A stretch of DNA of 64,000 nucleotides from Vibrio sagamiensis NBRC 104589. GTDB taxonomy: Bacteria; Pseudomonadota; Gammaproteobacteria; Enterobacterales; Vibrionaceae. The position numbers and the translations under genes are program-made. Location of the stretch: assembly GCF_007990935.1 (NCBI RefSeq), contig NZ_BJXJ01000004.1, forward strand, positions 62,001-126,000, in the 5' to 3' direction. Position 1 is the stretch's first letter. Every line of letters starts with the position of its first letter. This document shows positions 56,080-64,000 of this stretch, one piece after another. The notes beneath the pieces were generated by a model. The model had not been told where the DNA came from. It saw only the letters and a program-made list of their open reading frames with translations, and did no database searches.

Positions 56080-56946
56080 CTATTGGGAAAGTATTTTCTT
56101 TATCAACGACTCAGCTTGTTCAAAATAATGTCCACCAAATAAATTACAGTGGTTGAGAATGTGATAGAGGTTGTAGAGATCTCTGCGTTGTTTATATCCT
56201 TCAGCTAGAGGGGCGACAGACTGGTAGCCTGTATAGAAATCTGATTGAAATCCACCAAAAAGTTCAGTCATGGCGATGTCACATTCACGATCCCCCCAAT
56301 AACAAGCGGGATCAAAGCATAATGGACCAGCAGGGCTAAGGGCTGTATTTTCATTCAACAGATTACCATGTAACAAAGACGGGCTAGGGAAGTGACTTGC
56401 TAAAGATTGTTTGATTAAAGAAACAAAGTTGTTAATATCAACCCAAATAATCCCTTTCTCTTTGAGTAACTGCAACTGCCAGCCAATCCGATGTTCTGCG
56501 AAAAAAACGTTCCATTTTTTATGCCACTGATTAGGTTGAAGCGTTGCTCCAAGGTAATTATCACTGTCAAAGCCAAACTCTTTTTGTTCTCCCCATAAAT
56601 GTAATCTGGCAAGTTGCTGGCCAAACTTAAAACTATTATTGTTGCCTTCTAAGGGCTTTGTTGGTAGGTAGTTAAGGACAATAAAAGCATGAGTTTTAGT
56701 ATTGCTCGTTAAAACCACTTCTGGCACAAATAAAGTAGAGCTTTCTCTCAAGAGGTGTAAACTTTCGGCCTCTGTCTCAAATTTTGTCAACAATCTTCGG
56801 TCGTTGATTTTAACAAAATATCTTTGAAAGCCGTCATTGATCATGTAGCTTTGGCTAATGTCACCACCGGACATTTTGGATTTTTCAGTTATGCAATATT
56901 CAAACATTAATGTCGCAGAAAGTTGTTGTGATATGGCTTGCCACAT
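56080..56946 (-). CDS. Fructosamine-kinase-family protein with altered catalytic motif (YniA-like)
   Basis: 288 aa from the ATG at 56946, preceded by GAGGA; a GTG at 56976 is an alternative. FVKINDRRLLTKFETEAESL, FDPACYWGDRECDIAM and GYQSVAPLAEGY match E. coli YniA-type proteins. The family's catalytic HGD motif (LLHGDLW...N) reads LLHGNLLNEN here, because codon 56362-56364 (read on the minus strand) is AAT, Asn. The DFG-like metal site region (FDPACYWG) is intact. The kinase may therefore be inactive or altered. It is grouped with a CPXCG protein gene downstream. Confidence 0.85.
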   Translation of the reverse strand: MWQAISQQLSATLMFEYCITEKSKMSGGDISQSYMINDGFQRYFVKINDRRLLTKFETEAESLHLLRESSTLFVPEVVLTSNTKTHAFIVLNYLPTKPLEGNNNSFKFGQQLARLHLWGEQKEFGFDSDNYLGATLQPNQWHKKWNVFFAEHRIGWQLQLLKEKGIIWVDINNFVSLIKQSLASHFPSPSLLHGNLLNENTALSPAGPLCFDPACYWGDRECDIAMTELFGGFQSDFYTGYQSVAPLAEGYKQRRDLYNLYHILNHCNLFGGHYFEQAESLIKKILSQ

Positions 56947-56976
56947 ACATACATCCTCGAAGAATCTATTGACCAC

Positions 56977-57598
56977 TATTAGTCTAGAGCATGGTTGCGA
57001 CTAATGGTGTGTAATAAAACGAACTTATCTGTTTTTTTTTGGGGTGAAAATGGATATTTTGATTAAGCCTGGACTAAGTTGATTTGTGTATCGATTTTTG
57101 AACCAGCATCTGTATCCTAGTTGACATGGGTCTTGTGATCATTTGCCACTAGTAAGAAAGTCAACATATTCTTCCCTCAATCAAATTTCGTGAAATCGGA
57201 AATATTTTATTAGGTATATTATCTGCAATCGCTAAAGTGCGTGATATAGCCTCACATCGTGCGAAAGAATCTGGCCGAAACAAATCTGTAATTATCGAAG
57301 CAGTTAATTTTCGAAGTATATGTAAGGTTAGCTTACTATATTTAATAAATAGTGATAATTGTCCGTATAATATAAATGGACCAAAAATTTATGTATTCAA
57401 AGAAAGCATATACTAAGTAACCTTAGCAAGCTGGAGCCGACTAATATCAAAATATATAAAACTCATAGGAGCTTCACATTGAAAATGTGAGTATTTTTTT
57501 CTTCACAATGCAAGAAGTTAGTGAATTTCTCCCTCAATCGCTTAATATGAAGGCCGCCCTCTTTTTTCTAGAAGAATATTTTATTATGGAGAATTATC
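56977..57598. other. Intergenic region with a decayed ORF-like stretch
   Basis: About 620 bp. From 57180 to 57415 there is an open frame of roughly 75 codons with no good start; it reads ...KFREIG, ILSAIAKVRDIASH, then ESIY and a stop. It may be a gene remnant or chance. A solo arm of the dispersed repeat (TACTAAGTAACCTTAGCAAG) lies at 57410-57434. Confidence 0.3.
57472..57501 (+). terminator. Rho-independent terminator upstream of the DUF3802 gene
   Basis: TTCACATT and AATGTGA pair around GAA, followed by GTATTTTTTTCTT. The strong T-tract indicates an end for an unidentified transcript from the left, or a leader attenuator. Confidence 0.75.
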
Positions 57599-57943
57599 GT
57601 GGTATTGGAAACTGATGGTTATCTTGCTCTTATTGAGTATTTGTCGCTTCACCTAGATCTATTTACTTCAGAAATAGGGGATACTGGAATGGAAAGTATT
57701 GAAGATGTCGTAACCGATATGGTCGCCTCCAATATTATGTCTATTTTTGAACAAAATCCAGATTTGTACTCCAGTGTGCGTTTTAAACTTCTAAAAGAAG
57801 CTGATGCAGTGGTAGAAGATTTAAGTGAAGTTCTGGCTGGTGTTTGGATTATGAAGGCAACTAACGAACAGATTGTGTTTTTAGATGAGTACATTGCTTT
57901 GGTAAAAAATCTTTTTGATACAGCAATTGCAACGTATGATTAG
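57599..57943 (+). CDS. DUF3802 family protein
   Basis: 114 aa, acidic and helical. It matches my recollection of the Vibrio DUF3802 family: METDGYLALIEYLSLHL-type start, SIEDVVTDMVASNIMSIFEQNP and EQIVFLDEYIALVKNLFDTAI. The GTG start follows GGAGAATTATC. No signal or catalytic motif is visible; the role is unknown. It is monocistronic and sits in an area of small conserved genes. Confidence 0.82.
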   Translation: MVLETDGYLALIEYLSLHLDLFTSEIGDTGMESIEDVVTDMVASNIMSIFEQNPDLYSSVRFKLLKEADAVVEDLSEVLAGVWIMKATNEQIVFLDEYIALVKNLFDTAIATYD

Positions 57944-58064
57944 CTACCTTGTAATAACTTTTAAAAGTGGAATCTTTCTCGAGACAACGCTATCAAAACC
58001 CAATAAAAATACGATATTTGACTAAATACCGTGTAAAGCTAAAGAAGAACAGTGTCTAAACAAG

Positions 58065-58562
58065 CTATAAAGTCACTCTTCGTACTTGCCAAAACTTGGA
58101 GGCCCAGTAAGGGTTGTCCATTCTTGAAATAATTACTCCTTTTGATGTTGATGCATGCATAAACTGCTTATCACCTAGATAAACCCCAACGTGGTATGTG
58201 TTCCTTCGAGTCTTAAAAAATACTAAGTCACCTTTTTGTATATCATTCCAGCTGACTTTTCTTCCTCGTTTGACTTGCTGTCGAGTGGTTCTGGGTAATA
58301 AAATTCGATAAGCCTCTAAAAATGCTTTTTGTACAAGAGCTGAACAATCAATTCCAGATTTTTTCGTGCCTCCGAATAAGTAAGGGGTACCTTGCCATTC
58401 TTTGTAGAACTTTAAAAGACCACTATGCTGAATAACCTGTTTTTCATTAGTAGAGTTTACATTTTGTATATCAATATCTGAGTGCAAGCTGTTATTTGAG
58501 CTACAAGCGCTTAACGTGATTGATAGAAACAGAGGAAGGAAAGCCACACGTACCTTGTCCAC
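58065..58562 (-). CDS. NlpC/P60-family peptidoglycan endopeptidase lipoprotein
   Basis: 165 aa from the GTG at 58562, eight bases after TTGGAG; an earlier start at 58610 adds 16 residues before the signal. Lipobox ITLSAC gives a lipoprotein. FGGTKKSGIDCSALVQKAF carries the catalytic Cys and YHVGVYLGDKQFMHAS the His. It should cleave gamma-D-glutamyl bonds in peptidoglycan stem peptides in the periplasm. A single gene. Confidence 0.9.
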   Translation of the reverse strand: MDKVRVAFLPLFLSITLSACSSNNSLHSDIDIQNVNSTNEKQVIQHSGLLKFYKEWQGTPYLFGGTKKSGIDCSALVQKAFLEAYRILLPRTTRQQVKRGRKVSWNDIQKGDLVFFKTRRNTYHVGVYLGDKQFMHASTSKGVIISRMDNPYWASKFWQVRRVTL

Positions 58563-58793
58563 TTTGAGCACTCCAAATTTGTTAGGTTGGTAATTGTGTA
58601 TCAAAATCAACTAATGTTATAGCTATTAATTCGGTGCTTTTCAAAGTAATAATGATCTTAAGTTAATGTTTAGATAACTTTATGAGCGAATGTGTTGCAA
58701 ATTAGTCAGCTTTCGTGACGTTGTCACATTTCGTTGCCCTAAAAATGGACTTCACCCCCCTCAATACCATGTAAAGTACTGAGGTAAGATATA

Positions 58794-59591
58794 TCATTTA
58801 AAGCGGAAAGGTTGCATTAGCAACTTGAACAGAGTTTGTTCTTCAGGAGATCGAATTTCTTTTATTCCGATGATCATTTTTTCATGTTCTGACTTAGCTT
58901 GATGGGTTTTAAAACTATGATCCCAAATAGACAGAAAAAAGCCAAAGTTTGAGTGGCTTTCGTTTAGGTTGATTGAATGGTGAATACGATGCATGTCAGG
59001 GGTGACAATAAACCAGCGAAGTTTTTTATCGACTAAGCGAACTAAGCGGCCGTTACTGTGATTAAACATCGCACTTACATTAAGCAGTATCTCAAAAATA
59101 ATGATCGCAATCGGGGAAACACCCAAAATAAAAATGGCCATGATTTTTAAAAATAAGGAAAGAATCATTTCAATTGGGTGAAAACGAATGGCGGTGGTAA
59201 CGTCGACATCAAGGTCACTGTGATGAACGCGATGAAGCTTCCATAAGTAAGGCACCATGTGAAACAAACGGTGCTGAGCATAAATAAGCAGATCAAGTAA
59301 CAGCAAGCTTACCATTAGGTTAGCCCACCAGGGAACGGACAAATAATGCAACGCACCCCATTGGTTATCATCAGCAATCGTCGCAGCTTGTATAGTGGCT
59401 AATGGTACTAAGAGCGCAATTAACGCACTATTGATGGTTAGTAAGGAGAGATTATGAAACCAACGAAACCTGCGAGTTAATGTCAGTGTTCTTCTTGGGA
59501 TTTTCTGTTCCCATATTGCACACAGCATGAATGCGGCAATAAAACAAATAAACCGTACCTCAGAAGCGTTATCGACCATATAATCTAACAA
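58794..59591 (-). CDS. Sterol desaturase/fatty acid hydroxylase-family membrane protein
   Basis: 265 aa, several transmembrane helices. Histidine clusters HRLFH (about 107), HRVHHSD (about 120), HPIEM and HRIHHS (about 203) bind the diiron centre. It should hydroxylate or desaturate a lipid at the membrane, using electrons from an unidentified donor. The TTG start is preferred because AAAGGAAAAAG sits before it; an in-frame ATG lies four codons on. The physiological substrate is unknown. Confidence 0.9.
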   Translation of the reverse strand: MLDYMVDNASEVRFICFIAAFMLCAIWEQKIPRRTLTLTRRFRWFHNLSLLTINSALIALLVPLATIQAATIADDNQWGALHYLSVPWWANLMVSLLLLDLLIYAQHRLFHMVPYLWKLHRVHHSDLDVDVTTAIRFHPIEMILSLFLKIMAIFILGVSPIAIIIFEILLNVSAMFNHSNGRLVRLVDKKLRWFIVTPDMHRIHHSINLNESHSNFGFFLSIWDHSFKTHQAKSEHEKMIIGIKEIRSPEEQTLFKLLMQPFRFK

Positions 59592-59690
59592 TGTCTTTTT
59601 CCTTTCCTTTTTCTCTTAAGTAATACCTTTAGCAACTTAGAACGGTTCACTTTGAGATAGTCTTAAAGCTTTTAAGTGGTTATCTCCATG

Positions 59691-59725
59691 AAGTACTCTT
59701 ACAGTCAAGCGACCTTGAGCTTATT
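59691..59725. repeat. Solo arm of the dispersed palindrome in the leader of the DTW gene
   Basis: GCGACCTTGAGCTTATTTGGGTATAC is a degenerate right arm. It lies within an open stretch in frame with the DTW gene upstream of its likely start, which argues against the longer start. Confidence 0.45.
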
Positions 59726-59777
59726 TGGGTATACAAGTAGAATCTCGCTCTATTTTGCTATTGTTGACCGATTTCTA

Positions 59778-60533
59778 ATGAGAATCCACGCTTTTCACCG
59801 TTTATACCAACACCGTCAATCCATCTCAACTAAGTCTTTTAAGGCTCGTGGTTGTAAAGTCGTGAGATGCCCGTATTGCCAAGTATCACTGCAATACTGC
59901 TTATGTGCGTTACAGCCTGATCTAACGACGGATGTTGCATGTTTGCTTCTGGTATCGGAAAACGAAGTGTTTAAGCCTAGTAATACAGGGCGCTTAATTG
60001 CAGATGTAATCAGTGAATCCTATGTGTATCAGTGGAATAGAACCAACCCTGATAACGAAATGTTAGACCTAATTAATAATCCGCGTTATCAGCCCGTAAT
60101 TATTTTTCCGGCTGATTATGTTGATGACCCAGAACGTTTGTTATCTAGTTTAACAATTGAGCACACAAAGCATGAAGTAATGGGTAGAAAAAAATGGCTG
60201 TTTATTTTCATTGATGGCAGTTGGCGAGAGGCGCGTAAAATCTTTCGACGCTCTGACTTTTTGCAGTCCTTACCCGTACTCTCTATCGACCCAGAATTTG
60301 TCTCTGAATATATAATGCGGCGTTCCGATAATGAGCAGCATCTTTCAACAGCAGAAGTTGCTTCGCTGGTGTTGGAGCAAGCGGGAGAAGAAAAGGCATC
60401 GCAATGCTTACAACTGTGGTTTGAAACTTTCCGTGAAACGTATATGTTAACTAAAACAAGGGTGAAAACCGATCCTTCTCGTCCTTGTTTAAAGCAATTT
60501 GAACAATGGCTAAAAACCGAGAAGTCACTCTAA
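59778..60533 (+). CDS. tapT: DTW-domain tRNA-uridine aminocarboxypropyltransferase
   Basis: 251 aa from the ATG at 59778. The N-terminus MRIHAFHRLYQHRQSISTK is the conserved family beginning, followed by a Cys-rich cluster (VRCPYCQVSLQYCLC). FIDGSWREARKIFRRS carries the DTW-type motif (DGSW). Members of the family add a 3-amino-3-carboxypropyl group to a uridine of tRNAs using S-adenosylmethionine. The open stretch beginning at 59676 is rejected as the start because a repeat arm overlaps it. Monocistronic. Confidence 0.85.
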   Translation: MRIHAFHRLYQHRQSISTKSFKARGCKVVRCPYCQVSLQYCLCALQPDLTTDVACLLLVSENEVFKPSNTGRLIADVISESYVYQWNRTNPDNEMLDLINNPRYQPVIIFPADYVDDPERLLSSLTIEHTKHEVMGRKKWLFIFIDGSWREARKIFRRSDFLQSLPVLSIDPEFVSEYIMRRSDNEQHLSTAEVASLVLEQAGEEKASQCLQLWFETFRETYMLTKTRVKTDPSRPCLKQFEQWLKTEKSL

Positions 60534-60694
60534 GTAATAAACATAAGTGCTCAAACTGCGAAGCTTCTTCATAACAGTAAAGAGATAAATCAGAAACGGG
60601 TCACGGTATATCGATGATGAGGTATAGATAATATCATCAATTCGACTCGAGGATGCTTGGTTAGAGTCAAAAGCGCAGTATAGGAGATAATTGC

Positions 60695-61609
60695 ATGTAT
60701 TACGGCTTCGATGTTGGTGGCACGAAAATAGAATTTGGTGCATTTAACGATGATTTGGAACGTGTAGCCACTGAACGAGTTCCGACACCGACGAATGACT
60801 ATAAATTGTTGGTTAATACCATCTCCGATCTAGTCGATAAGTACGATACAGAGTTTGGTTGTGAGGGCAGTATTGGACTTGGTCTGCCGGGAATGGAAGA
60901 TGCTGACTCAGAGACGGTTCTGACGGTTAACGTACCTGCTGCAAAGGGTAAGCCTCTTCGAGCTGATCTTGAAGCAAAAGTAGGGCGTGAGGTCAAAATT
61001 GAAAACGACGCTAATTGTTTTGCCTTATCAGAAGCGTGGGATGAAGAATTACAGCATGAGCCTTCTGTTTTAGGGTTGATACTTGGGACCGGCTTCGGTG
61101 GTGGAATTATCGTTGATGGCAAGGTATTTTCAGGTCGAAATCATGTGGCTGGCGAAGAAGGGCACACACGACTCCCTCTTGACGCTTGGTTCCATTTAGG
61201 GGAAGACGCGCCACTCTTACCATGTGGGTGTGGAAAAAAAGGCTGTTTAGACAGTTATTTGTCTGGCCGAGGCTTTGAAGACTTATACACGCATTATTAT
61301 AGTGAAGAGAAAAAAGCAGTCGATATCATCACCGCCTATAAAGCAGGTGAAGCAAATGCTGCCGAACATGTCGATCGCTTCATGGAATTGTTAGCGATTT
61401 GTTTGGCTAATGTTTTTACTGCCATGGACCCACATGTTGTCGTTCTGGGTGGTGGTTTATCAAACTTTGATCTGATTTATGATGAGATGCCTAAGCGTAT
61501 TCCCAAACATCTCCTATCTGTCGCAAAATGTCCAACGATCATCAAAGCAAAGCATGGTGATTCTGGTGGTGTTCGTGGCGCCGCTTTCTTGAATATTAAA
61601 CCATCGTAA
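60695..61609 (+). CDS. nagK: N-acetyl-D-glucosamine kinase (ROK family)
   Basis: 304 aa, the length of E. coli Nag[15 protein letters not shown] is the phosphate loop, [14 protein letters not shown] holds catalytic Asp, and HTRLP with [17 protein letters not shown] are the ROK zinc site and consensus. It phosphorylates GlcNAc, feeding chitin-derived or recycled amino sugars into metabolism. AGGAGATAATTGC before the ATG is a good ribosome site. It appears monocistronic, with a palindrome downstream. Confidence 0.94.
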   Translation: MYYGFDVGGTKIEFGAFNDDLERVATERVPTPTNDYKLLVNTISDLVDKYDTEFGCEGSIGLGLPGMEDADSETVLTVNVPAAKGKPLRADLEAKVGREVKIENDANCFALSEAWDEELQHEPSVLGLILGTGFGGGIIVDGKVFSGRNHVAGEEGHTRLPLDAWFHLGEDAPLLPCGCGKKGCLDSYLSGRGFEDLYTHYYSEEKKAVDIITAYKAGEANAAEHVDRFMELLAICLANVFTAMDPHVVVLGGGLSNFDLIYDEMPKRIPKHLLSVAKCPTIIKAKHGDSGGVRGAAFLNIKPS

Positions 61610-61632
61610 TTTCATATTCACTTCATATCCGG

Positions 61633-61671
61633 GTATCCAGCGTATTAGCAAAAACCTAATACTCTGGATAC
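61633..61671. terminator. Palindrome downstream of nagK
   Basis: GTATCCAG-CGTATTAG and CTAATAC-T-CTGGATAC pair around CAAAAAC, with one bulge. There is no long T-run, so terminator function is uncertain. Confidence 0.5.
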
Positions 61672-61909
61672 TGCGTAAGTTAATTAGCTAAAGCATAAAC
61701 CCATCGATACCTTTCTACGTCCTAATCTCTGTAGTAGAAATTTACCTTTATCTGGATTAATTGAACTTAATTTCAATAGGTTACCGTGAAGTTTTGTATT
61801 TGCTTTTTGGCTAATATTTATCCAAGAGATATATCTAAGTAAGAGCACTCGATCACCTTCGTAAAAAAGACTATTATGTGTGAAATTTCCATTGTATAGC
61901 TATTAATCT
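61672..61909. other. Leader region of yjdM
   Basis: About 240 bp, AT-rich, no gene seen. It must carry the yjdM promoter; no specific site was recognised. Confidence 0.35.
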
Positions 61910-62239
61910 ATGTCTTTTCCTCCTTGCCCTAACTGTCAATCAGAATTTGTTTATCAAGACCAAAATGTATTAGTTTGTCCTGAATGTGCTTATGAGTGGG
62001 ACCCTTCTGAAATTGAAGAAAGCATACAAGTAAAAGATGCTAATGGAACCTTGCTGAATAAAGGCGATAAAGTCACACTAGCCAAAGATTTAAAAGTAAA
62101 AGGCAGTTCTATTGTGCTGAAGATTGGCACTAAAGCTCTCATAAAACGCATAAAGGAAGGGAAAGATCATCAATTGGATTGTCGTGTCGACGGTGCGGGC
62201 GAGATGTTAGTTACCGCTCAGTTTGTTAAAAAATCTTAA
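61910..62239 (+). CDS. yjdM: PhnA/YjdM zinc-ribbon domain protein
   Basis: 109 aa, near the 111 aa of E. coli YjdM. PPCPNCQSEFVYQD and VCPECAYEW form the zinc ribbon; GDKVTLAKDLKVKGSSIVLKIGTK is the conserved SH3-like C-terminal part. Despite the old name it is not needed for phosphonate use; its cellular role is unclear. ATG start, monocistronic. Confidence 0.93.
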   Translation: MSFPPCPNCQSEFVYQDQNVLVCPECAYEWDPSEIEESIQVKDANGTLLNKGDKVTLAKDLKVKGSSIVLKIGTKALIKRIKEGKDHQLDCRVDGAGEMLVTAQFVKKS

Positions 62240-62257
62240 GTACCCAATACAACATAA

Positions 62258-62326
62258 ATATACCTAAGTGACAGGTTCCCAAGATCATCACGCTGAACAA
62301 AGCATTTTGAGGTTACTTGGATATAG
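62258..62326. repeat. Short palindromic element copy
   Basis: TATACCTAAGTGAC on the left pairs with GTTACTTGGATATA on the right. The right half, read in reverse, gives ATATCCAAGTAACCTCAAAA then GCTTTGTTCAGCG, the dispersed arm. Confidence 0.75.
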
Positions 62327-62339
62327 ATTCCACAAGAAT

Positions 62340-62374
62340 AAAACCCAAGTCGTTTAGATTGGCTTGGGTTAGTC
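62340..62374 (-). terminator. Rho-independent terminator of the DUF2960 gene
   Basis: On the minus strand AACCCAAG and CTTGGGTT flank a 13-nt loop, followed by TTATT. Confidence 0.72.
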
Positions 62375-62406
62375 CTGTACTACGAACTGGAAAGTTTTTA
62401 CTGTCT

Positions 62407-62673
62407 TTATTTGTCTTTTTTTCCAACACCTAAGTTTTCTTTTTGAGCGAGAGTGATCTTAGTAAAACCGAGCTTTCTGAAGTGGTTATCACGGTAATTT
62501 CTCACTGCTTTTGTATCCGATACCGCTTCAATTTGTTGCTCCATCTTTAAATAGGCAGAAATATCAATCCCTTCTGCTTCAGCTACCGCTTCATGAATAT
62601 TACGATGTTGCTGATAAGAAAACGTCAGTTCTTTGTCTTCATTTTTATACGTGTAAAGAATGGTACGAGCCAT
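62407..62673 (-). CDS. DUF2960 family protein
   Basis: 88 aa, small and hydrophilic. MARTILYTYKNEDKELTFSY at the start and EGIDISAYLKMEQQ, VRNYRDNHFRKLGF inside match my memory of the DUF2960 family of Vibrionaceae and Shewanella. The function is unknown. It is transcribed alone toward the terminator at 62340-62374, with a palindromic repeat upstream. Confidence 0.75.
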   Translation of the reverse strand: MARTILYTYKNEDKELTFSYQQHRNIHEAVAEAEGIDISAYLKMEQQIEAVSDTKAVRNYRDNHFRKLGFTKITLAQKENLGVGKKDK

Positions 62674-62733
62674 AGCAGTCTCTCTGGATAAAGTTTGATA
62701 AACCTATGAAAGCCAGATGGACCTGACTTCAAA

Positions 62734-62800
62734 ATACGGAACCCGAGTGATATCAAGACACTCAAAAAGGGCGAACGTCTTGAGGTCACTTTGGTATAAT
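62734..62800. repeat. Short palindromic element copy upstream of mobB end
   Basis: ACCCGAGTGATATCAAGAC on the left is complementary, with mismatches, to GTCTTGAGGTCACTTTGGTA on the right; about 26 nt lie between. Confidence 0.65.
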
Positions 62801-62830
62801 GTTAGATTTTGCCTTGAAGAGAGAGAATTG

Positions 62831-63379
62831 TCACGCTTTACAAGTGCTGTGTTGTTGGTTGAATGTTTCAATAAACTGCATAACAAATCGCGCAATTGCG
62901 TCAATATCATTGATATTCATGTGAGGGAGGGGGGTATCAAGTCGGTTGCTATCGGAAGCAATGGCGATGATGTTGTCATCGAAAGGATGCAACCATGGTT
63001 TCCCTACTTGTTCGCGATGAAGTTCTATTTTGGGAAATGCAATATTCTTACAGCCTTCAACCAAAATCGCATCGAGAGAGCTTTGATCGAAAGACTCTAA
63101 TAGATGATAAAAGCTTGTCTCAGCATTGGGGGTTTCCGTCATTAACACATGACGATAACGGGAAGCAATTAACATTTGAGAGGCCCCCGCTTTTCTCAAG
63201 CGATAGCTATCTTTTCCTGGTTGATCAACATCAAAGTCATGGTGAGCATGTTTTAACATCCCAATACGTAACCCTGACTGTGTTAATTTGGGTAAGAGTG
63301 CCTCAAGCAAGGTGGTTTTTCCGGTGCCAGAATAGGCGGCAAACCCCAAGATTGGTATTTTAATGTATTTTGAGTTCAT
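62831..63379 (-). CDS. mobB: Molybdopterin-guanine dinucleotide biosynthesis adapter protein MobB
   Basis: 182 aa. The Walker A loop [13 protein letters not shown] at about 14-26 and [25 protein letters not shown] are typical of MobB. It binds GTP and helps MobA attach GMP to molybdopterin. Its start overlaps the end of mobA by 20 bp (63360-63379), so the two are coupled. The last gene of mobAB. Confidence 0.94.
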   Translation of the reverse strand: MNSKYIKIPILGFAAYSGTGKTTLLEALLPKLTQSGLRIGMLKHAHHDFDVDQPGKDSYRLRKAGASQMLIASRYRHVLMTETPNAETSFYHLLESFDQSSLDAILVEGCKNIAFPKIELHREQVGKPWLHPFDDNIIAIASDSNRLDTPLPHMNINDIDAIARFVMQFIETFNQQHSTCKA

Positions 63380-63962
63380 AAGAGTTATCCAATATCGCGA
63401 GCTCTTCTGGTGTATTTAAATTGATAAAGTTTCGTGGTGAATCGCTAAAGTCAACATAATGGGTATTACACTCCGTATAAAGGCGAGTGATTTTTCTTTC
63501 CCCGCGTAGCAAGAAGGCATTGATCTGGGGAAGGATACGCTTGTGCATAAGCGTAAATACCGGTTGTGGGTATTGGCCATCGTGCGCCACAACGATATCG
63601 ACGTTTTCGTTAGCGGCCTGACAAAATCGAGTAACAAGGTAAGGTGAAATAAAAGGGCAATCACAGGGTACAAAGCCAACCCAATCGGTTGTCGCATAGT
63701 TCAACCCTGACTGGAAACCACTGACAGGTCCCAGAAAGCCATCTGTTTTATCACTGAACACAACAGCAAATTTTTGGTATGACTCTAGGTTTCGGTTAGC
63801 ATTAATAAATAAATTAGAAGTCTGATTAGATAAGCATTTTACTACGTGTTCGATTAAAGGCTTATCAAGGAATTCGATTAATCCTTTATCTCTTCCTCCC
63901 ATTCTACTGGCCTGTCCGCCAGCTAATATAACCCAGCTTGTTTTATTTGGTATAATCATCAT
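63360..63962 (-). CDS. mobA: Molybdenum cofactor guanylyltransferase MobA
   Basis: 200 aa. [21 protein letters not shown] is the nucleotide-binding start, and [14 protein letters not shown] holds the metal-binding Asp region. It transfers GMP from GTP to molybdopterin to make the bis-MGD cofactor of DMSO reductase-family enzymes. Two start codons are adjacent (63962 and 63959); ACGAGA precedes. First gene of mobAB. The complete gene lies within the window. Confidence 0.95.
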   Translation of the reverse strand: MMIIPNKTSWVILAGGQASRMGGRDKGLIEFLDKPLIEHVVKCLSNQTSNLFINANRNLESYQKFAVVFSDKTDGFLGPVSGFQSGLNYATTDWVGFVPCDCPFISPYLVTRFCQAANENVDIVVAHDGQYPQPVFTLMHKRILPQINAFLLRGERKITRLYTECNTHYVDFSDSPRNFINLNTPEELAILDNSYELKIH

Positions 63963-64000
63963 TCTCGTTGGAGTTTATTTTAATCAAAGAGGTGATTGGG

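Noticed and set aside
59676-59777. 34-codon N-terminal extension of the DTW protein
   Set aside because: The extension overlaps a repeat arm, has no ribosome site, and the family normally begins at MRIHAFHRLYQ.
1-64000. CRISPR arrays, tRNA or rRNA genes, integron attC sites, phage genes
   Set aside because: No spaced direct repeats, cloverleaf with CCA end, rRNA segments or phage structural genes were noticed on either strand; no covariance search could be run.

Overview
The window looks like a chromosomal segment of a marine gammaproteobacterium of the Vibrionaceae, most likely a Vibrio. The reasons are the gene set (zwf-pgl-gnd, hrpA, metA with a MetJ site, nagK, mobAB, DUF3802 and DUF2960 proteins), several secreted proteases carrying PPC domains, a ToxR/VtrA-type membrane regulator, and moderately AT-rich DNA. 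No rRNA, tRNA, CRISPR array, transposase gene or prophage was seen.

Layout. 1-6 kb: the 3' end of a transglutaminase-elicitor/ricin-lectin protein, an M4 metalloprotease, an outer-membrane protein of the MipA/OmpV type, and an alcohol dehydrogenase with a small membrane partner. 6-12 kb: the helicase HrpA and two tandem paralogous outer-membrane beta-barrels. 12-14.4 kb: an S41 peptidase lipoprotein behind a PilF-like TPR lipoprotein. 14.4-23.9 kb: a strongly AT-rich, one-directional block of seven genes of unknown family, all with export signals and without any recognisable enzyme. It contains an internally duplicated protein and a pair of paralogues, and is the best candidate here for an undescribed system. 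23.9-30.6 kb: metA, an M32 carboxypeptidase, a VtrA/VtrC- or TcpP/TcpH-like regulator pair, and a Na+/amino-acid symporter under a tandem glycine riboswitch. 30.9-40 kb: a small membrane-protein pair, an AdiA-type arginine decarboxylase with a PotE-like antiporter, an LtaS/OpgB-like enzyme and a chemoreceptor. 40-49 kb: S8 and S1 proteases in tandem, then a tolC-hlyD-ABC2-ABC2 efflux operon with no ATPase gene. 49.5-53.3 kb: zwf-pgl-gnd. 53.4-64 kb: an Ig/kelch lipoprotein, a fructosamine-kinase-like protein that lacks its catalytic Asp, small conserved proteins, NlpC/P60, a sterol-desaturase-like protein, a DTW protein, nagK, yjdM and mobBA.

A dispersed palindromic element recurs between genes. 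Its arm resembles ATACCCAAGTgACCTCAAGA. One near-complete copy of about 285 bp with long terminal inverted repeats lies at about 55.57-55.86 kb, a second copy lacking the left part at about 6.09-6.25 kb, and short palindromes or solo arms at eight or more further sites, several placed where transcription should end.

Functional themes are extracellular protein breakdown (M4, S8, S1), acid and amino-acid metabolism (AdiA/antiporter, glycine-sensing symporter), NADPH supply, and cell-envelope or surface proteins of unknown role. All calls come from reading the sequence and recalled family knowledge; no database search was run.
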